From contig CAJTXA010000056.1 in NCBI GenBank assembly GCA_910579865.1, forward strand, positions 1 through 6,327: DNA of 6,327 nt. Reading direction: 5' to 3'. Both the position numbers and the translations under genes were made by a program. Shown here in pieces: positions 4,934 through 6,327 of the stretch. Source of the DNA: an uncultured Lachnospiraceae bacterium (lineage in GTDB: Bacteria; Bacillota; Clostridia; Lachnospirales; Lachnospiraceae). Below the pieces are notes generated by a model. The model saw nothing but the letters and a program-made list of their open reading frames with translations. It ran no database searches and was not told the DNA's origin. Each line of letters opens with the position of its first letter. Position 1 is the stretch's first letter.

Positions 4934-4960
4934 CTAGCACTCAATCAGAATGAGTTCGAG
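4934..4960. promoter_or_regulatory. CIRCE-like operator (HrcA-type heat-shock element), degenerate right arm
   Basis: CTAGCACTC (4934-4942), nine bases, then GAGTTCGAG (4952-4960). The CIRCE consensus, the HrcA site before groESL and dnaK operons, is TTAGCACTC-N9-GAGTGCTAA. The left arm matches at 8 of 9, the spacer length is exact, and the right arm pairs with the left at 7 of 9. It lies over the expected transcription start, 4 nt after TATAAT, the usual place for CIRCE. No chaperone gene follows, so this looks like an orphaned, partly eroded heat-shock control region. HrcA binding is not proven. Confidence 0.55.
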
Positions 4961-4962
4961 TG

Positions 4963-5061
4963 ATGAAATGGGCTTTAAGAAGCCAGTATTTATGCGGTGT
5001 GCAAACAAATTTGTTTAGGTGCTGGCAACGATTTGGCAACATTTTTCACATCACGTACTAA
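4963..5061 (+). CDS. Doubtful 32-residue ORF downstream of the orphan heat-shock-type promoter
   Basis: An ATG two bases after the CIRCE-like element opens a frame ending in TAA at 5059-5061. It encodes 32 residues starting MKWALRSQYLCG, with several cysteines, tryptophans and arginines, and ending FHITY. It spans the 14-bp palindrome and the TGGCAAC repeats. There is no good ribosome site (only GAGTG directly before the ATG), and no family is recognised. Its only support is the strong promoter 30 bp upstream. It is probably a chance frame. Confidence 0.15.
   Translation: MKWALRSQYLCGVQTNLFRCWQRFGNIFHITY
5003..5016. repeat. Perfect 14-bp palindrome AAACAAATTTGTTT
   Basis: The seven bases on each side of the centre at 5009/5010 are exact complements, with no spacer. 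The palindrome ends 7 bp before the first TGGCAAC repeat. It could be a dimeric-regulator or recombinase-accessory site near an element end. Confidence 0.4.
5023..5044 (+). repeat. Tandem TGGCAAC repeats, candidate attachment-site or integrase-binding region
   Basis: TGGCAAC occurs at 5023-5029 and 5034-5040, in two 11-bp units (TGGCAACGATT, TGGCAACATTT) one helical turn apart. GGCAAC-type repeats of this kind are, from memory, often seen next to the ends of tyrosine-recombinase elements in low-GC Gram-positives. A further single TTGGCAAC occurs at 2329-2336. This may mark the left end of the element that carries the integrase, but the matching right end lies outside the window. Confidence 0.35.
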
Positions 5062-5087
5062 ATAATTACATCAATGGTATATGAAAA

Positions 5088-5129
5088 ACCTTGCTGATTT
5101 TCAGATATATAACTGAATATCGGCAAGGT
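5088..5129 (-). terminator. Long rho-independent terminator after the XRE gene, likely bidirectional
   Basis: A 17-bp stem (5088-5104 with 5113-5129) has one G-T pair, one mismatch and an 8-base loop. The minus-strand transcript of the XRE gene reaches it 5 nt after its stop and then meets a T run (5088-5084). On the plus strand the hairpin is followed by TCTTTTTT, so it may also stop transcripts from the promoter at 4900. It insulates the integration module from the DNA on its left. Confidence 0.85.
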
Positions 5130-5134
5130 CTTTT

Positions 5135-5692
5135 TTATGCTTTCTTCTTTTTCTGTTTTTTCTTTTCTTCTTTCTCGATTTTCTGAAATTCCTCCATGAG
5201 CATATCGCTGACCGCCTGTGAGGGGACTTTCGCCCAATGCTTTGAAGTGTCCAGTTCCGGGTACTTGTACCGCCACTGGTCGTATTCCTCTTTGGTAATC
5301 TCGCCCTGTTCCAGTTTGGCGGCTTGCTCCTGCCATGCGTGGAACATATCGAACATGGACGTATAAGTGGAATAGTCGGACTTGTCAAGGCGCAGGCAGA
5401 TTTCCCCGTCAATCTCCCCGATTTTCAGCCCGTACATATCTTCCAACGCAAAGAGCGTGTGCATAAGCCCGATATAGGTATCAATATCCGGCACGGTGAG
5501 GGCGTGGGTGCTTACATCAAAGATACTCGCCATTTCTTTTACAAGGTCGTGCTTTGGTGTCCTCGCTTCGGTTTCATACTGTGCCATGCGGACATCAGAG
5601 GTCTTTCCGAGAAAACCGAGGATTTCGCCTAACTGTTTCTGTGTCATGCCTTTTCGGTTGCGGAAAAAGCGGATACGTTTGCCGATTGCCAT
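5135..5692 (-). CDS. XRE family transcriptional regulator of an integrative element
   Basis: A 185-residue protein with an N-terminal Cro/C1 helix-turn-helix (about 4-65; MTQKQLGEILGF for the first helices, then YETEARTPKHDLVKEMASIFDVS). A middle region of unknown fold follows (about 66-160), with a lysine-rich tail (170-185). Proteins of this layout are common beside excisionase and integrase genes of conjugative and mobilisable elements in gut Bacillota. GGAGGG lies 8 nt before the ATG, and a TTGCTA-N17-TATACT promoter with a TGC extension drives it away from the excisionase-like gene. It is probably the repressor that keeps the element quiet, acting on both promoters of the shared region. 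Its coding sequence is visibly richer in G and C (about half by eye) than the neighbours, pointing to a different origin. Confidence 0.85.
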   Translation of the reverse strand: MAIGKRIRFFRNRKGMTQKQLGEILGFLGKTSDVRMAQYETEARTPKHDLVKEMASIFDVSTHALTVPDIDTYIGLMHTLFALEDMYGLKIGEIDGEICLRLDKSDYSTYTSMFDMFHAWQEQAAKLEQGEITKEEYDQWRYKYPELDTSKHWAKVPSQAVSDMLMEEFQKIEKEEKKKQKKKKA

Positions 5693-5725
5693 AATAAGAA
5701 CCCTCCAAAAAAATATATTATTTTT

Positions 5726-5754
5726 AGTATAGCATAGGAAAAAGAAAATAGCAA
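5726..5754 (-). promoter_or_regulatory. Promoter of the XRE gene
   Basis: On the minus strand, TTGCTA (5754-5749), 17 nt, and TATACT (5731-5726), with TGC at 5734-5732 as an extended -10. The -10 box overlaps one of the three TTTAGTA motifs (5723-5729), so a protein bound there would block this promoter, consistent with autoregulation. Confidence 0.7.
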
Positions 5755-5797
5755 TAAAAATGAAATAAAAAAAGTTAATATATTTTTCGACGACCCA

Positions 5798-5826
5798 TTG
5801 ACTTAACTAGAAATATTTAGTAATAT
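5798..5826 (+). promoter_or_regulatory. Promoter of the excisionase-integrase operon
   Basis: TTGACT (5798-5803), 17 nt, and TAATAT (5821-5826) precede the excisionase-like gene with a leader of about 40 nt. AAGGAGG (5860-5866) then gives a near-perfect ribosome site 8 nt before the ATG. The -10 lies within the TTTAGTA dyad. Confidence 0.7.
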
Positions 5827-5874
5827 AAATAATATACTAAACTATTTTATTTAATATATAAGGAGGGAGAAACT

Positions 5875-6057
5875 ATGGAAAATAGAAACTTTATGACGGT
5901 CGATGAAGTGGCAAAAGAATTGAAAGTGTCAAAATCTTATGCTTATAAAATTGTAAAACAACTGAATGAGGAACTAAGTAAACTTGGCTATTTGACATTT
6001 TCAGGCAGAGTGAACGCAAACTATTTTTATAAAAAAGTTTGTTACACGGAGCAGTAG
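5875..6057 (+). CDS. xis: Excisionase-like small HTH protein
   Basis: A 60-residue protein. FMTVDEVAKELKVSKSYAYK (5-24) is a winged-helix/HTH_17-type DNA-binding unit, and IVKQLNEELSKLGYLTFSGRV (25-45) completes the fold with a wing-like strand and NANYFYKK. Small proteins like this directly in front of tyrosine integrase genes act as excisionases or recombination directionality factors, bending DNA at the attachment site to favour excision; here that role is inferred from position and fold. It has a near-perfect ribosome site and its own promoter. The integrase starts 29 nt later, so the two are co-transcribed. The alternative is a plain transcription factor. Confidence 0.75.
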   Translation: MENRNFMTVDEVAKELKVSKSYAYKIVKQLNEELSKLGYLTFSGRVNANYFYKKVCYTEQ

Positions 6058-6086
6058 TCAAATGTAAAGCGAAAGGAGTTGACAAC

Positions 6087-6327
6087 ATGGCTGTATACAA
6101 AGATGGTAATAAGTGGAGGGTAATTTATCGTTATACGAATTGGAAAGGAGAGAAGAAACAAACACAAAAGCGAGGTTTTGCAACAAAGAAAGAAGCTCAA
6201 GCGTGGGAAAGAGAAATCATGCTGAAACAGCAAACAAAATTAGATATGACTTTTGCAAGTTTTTTTGAAATTTACGAACAAGACAAGAAAAAGCGATTAA
6301 AAGAAAATACTTGGGAATCTAAAAGCC
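6087..6327 (+). CDS. int: Tyrosine recombinase (phage/ICE-type integrase), N-terminal fragment
   Basis: An ATG at 6087-6089 with AAAGGAG (6072-6078) 8 nt upstream opens a frame that reaches the window end after 80 codons. Residues 1-46 (MAVYKDGNKWRVIYRYTNWK, then GFATKKEAQAWE) match the AP2-like arm-type DNA-binding domain of phage and conjugative-transposon integrases. From about 54 (MTFASFFEIYEQD) the SAM-like core-binding domain begins. The catalytic R-H-R-Y domain lies beyond the window; full-length relatives have roughly 370-400 residues. It would integrate and excise the element together with the excisionase-like protein just upstream. The strand and end position suggest it reads toward, or away from, an attachment site not seen here. 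Whether it is intact cannot be judged. Confidence 0.88.
   Translation, partial: MAVYKDGNKWRVIYRYTNWKGEKKQTQKRGFATKKEAQAWEREIMLKQQTKLDMTFASFFEIYEQDKKKRLKENTWESKS

Larger units (their letters stand above)
4626..5134. other. 509-base gap without an intact gene, mosaic of regulatory and repeat fragments
   Basis: The left edge holds the nuclease ribosome site and promoter. Then come a 12-bp direct repeat (4691 and 4741), a stretch at 4753-4868 in which only short open frames were found, an inverted repeat at 4869-4887, a consensus promoter with CIRCE-like operator (4900-4960), a 32-codon ORF (4963-5061), a 14-bp palindrome, tandem TGGCAAC repeats and a terminator hairpin. The pieces look unrelated to each other, as expected at a join between separately acquired segments. 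Confidence 0.6.
5723..5841. promoter_or_regulatory. Three TTTAGTA operator candidates in the divergent region
   Basis: TTTAGTA occurs at 5723-5729 and 5816-5822 and, inverted, at 5835-5841 (TACTAAA). The first covers the -10 of the XRE gene. The other two form a dyad with a 12-base centre covering the -10 and start site of the excisionase-like gene. One protein recognising this motif would control both directions, and the XRE protein is the obvious candidate. The region is very AT-rich, which raises the chance background. Confidence 0.45.
5135..6327. mobile_element. Regulation and integration module of an integrative element (partial)
   Basis: A minus-strand XRE repressor, a divergent small excisionase-like protein and a tyrosine integrase form the standard lysogeny-type module of Tn916-like and related integrative elements. 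In Tn916 the integrase is transcribed out toward the element end, so the element body, including possible cargo, would lie to the left here. The alternative is that the element starts near the TGGCAAC repeats and its body lies to the right. The window cannot decide between these. Confidence 0.65.

Noticed and set aside
5058..5732. Several long frames on both strands over the XRE gene (5058-5336, 5101-5412, 5324-5632, 5496-5732)
   Set aside because: High GC lengthens chance open frames; only the 5135-5692 frame shows a helix-turn-helix and a proper promoter and ribosome site.
5891..6233. Minus-strand frames 5891-6100 and 6042-6233
   Set aside because: They are antisense to the excisionase-like and integrase genes, which have strong ribosome sites and recognisable domains.
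1..6327. CRISPR array, rRNA, tRNA or riboswitch
   Set aside because: No regularly spaced repeats, no cloverleaf-capable stretch and no known riboswitch core were seen on either strand.

Overview
The window looks like a stretch of chromosome from an AT-rich, low-GC Gram-positive bacterium (Bacillota, probably a gut Clostridia or Erysipelotrichia lineage). The evidence is strong AGGAGG-type ribosome sites, TTGACA/TATAAT-type promoters with TG extensions, and close family likeness to genes common in those groups, including a TnpV-type transposon protein. Species cannot be named from the sequence alone.

Left part (1-1930, all minus strand) is backbone that has been hit by mobile DNA. A membrane-anchored, YkuE/YaeI-like metallophosphoesterase (1016-1858) is preceded by an unrecognised, very basic 24-residue micro-ORF (1855-1929) whose stop overlaps its start codon. 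Downstream, a MarR-family repressor (493-942) with its own promoter and a palindrome at the likely start site leads into the first gene of an ABC exporter. That exporter gene keeps only about 120 codons: near position 126 it runs into foreign DNA that carries the start of tnpV (1-74).

The middle (1930-4625) holds a 629-base gap containing a broken C-terminal remnant of a YoeB-type toxin (about 2153-2317). A compact restriction-modification island follows: a small Cro/C1-type regulator (2559-2774) with a strong promoter, a beta-class amino-DNA methyltransferase (2775-3773) immediately downstream of it, and a convergent gene (3744-4625) whose product has a PD-X14-EIK nuclease motif. The two enzyme genes overlap tail to tail by 30 bp. 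The regulator travels with the methyltransferase, so the likely logic is that methylation is made first and the nuclease is driven separately.

The 509-base gap 4626-5134 is a mosaic. It has a 12-bp direct repeat 50 bp apart, an inverted repeat, a consensus promoter followed by a degenerate CIRCE-like (HrcA-type heat-shock) operator with no chaperone gene behind it, a palindrome, tandem TGGCAAC repeats and a long terminator hairpin.

The right part (5135-6327) is the regulation and integration module of an integrative element: a GC-richer XRE-family repressor on the minus strand, then a divergent excisionase-like HTH protein and the start of a tyrosine recombinase cut by the window end. The shared divergent promoter region carries three copies of TTTAGTA placed on both promoters, a plausible operator set for the repressor. 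The restriction-modification island may be cargo of this element or a separate insertion beside it. The element ends are not both inside the window.
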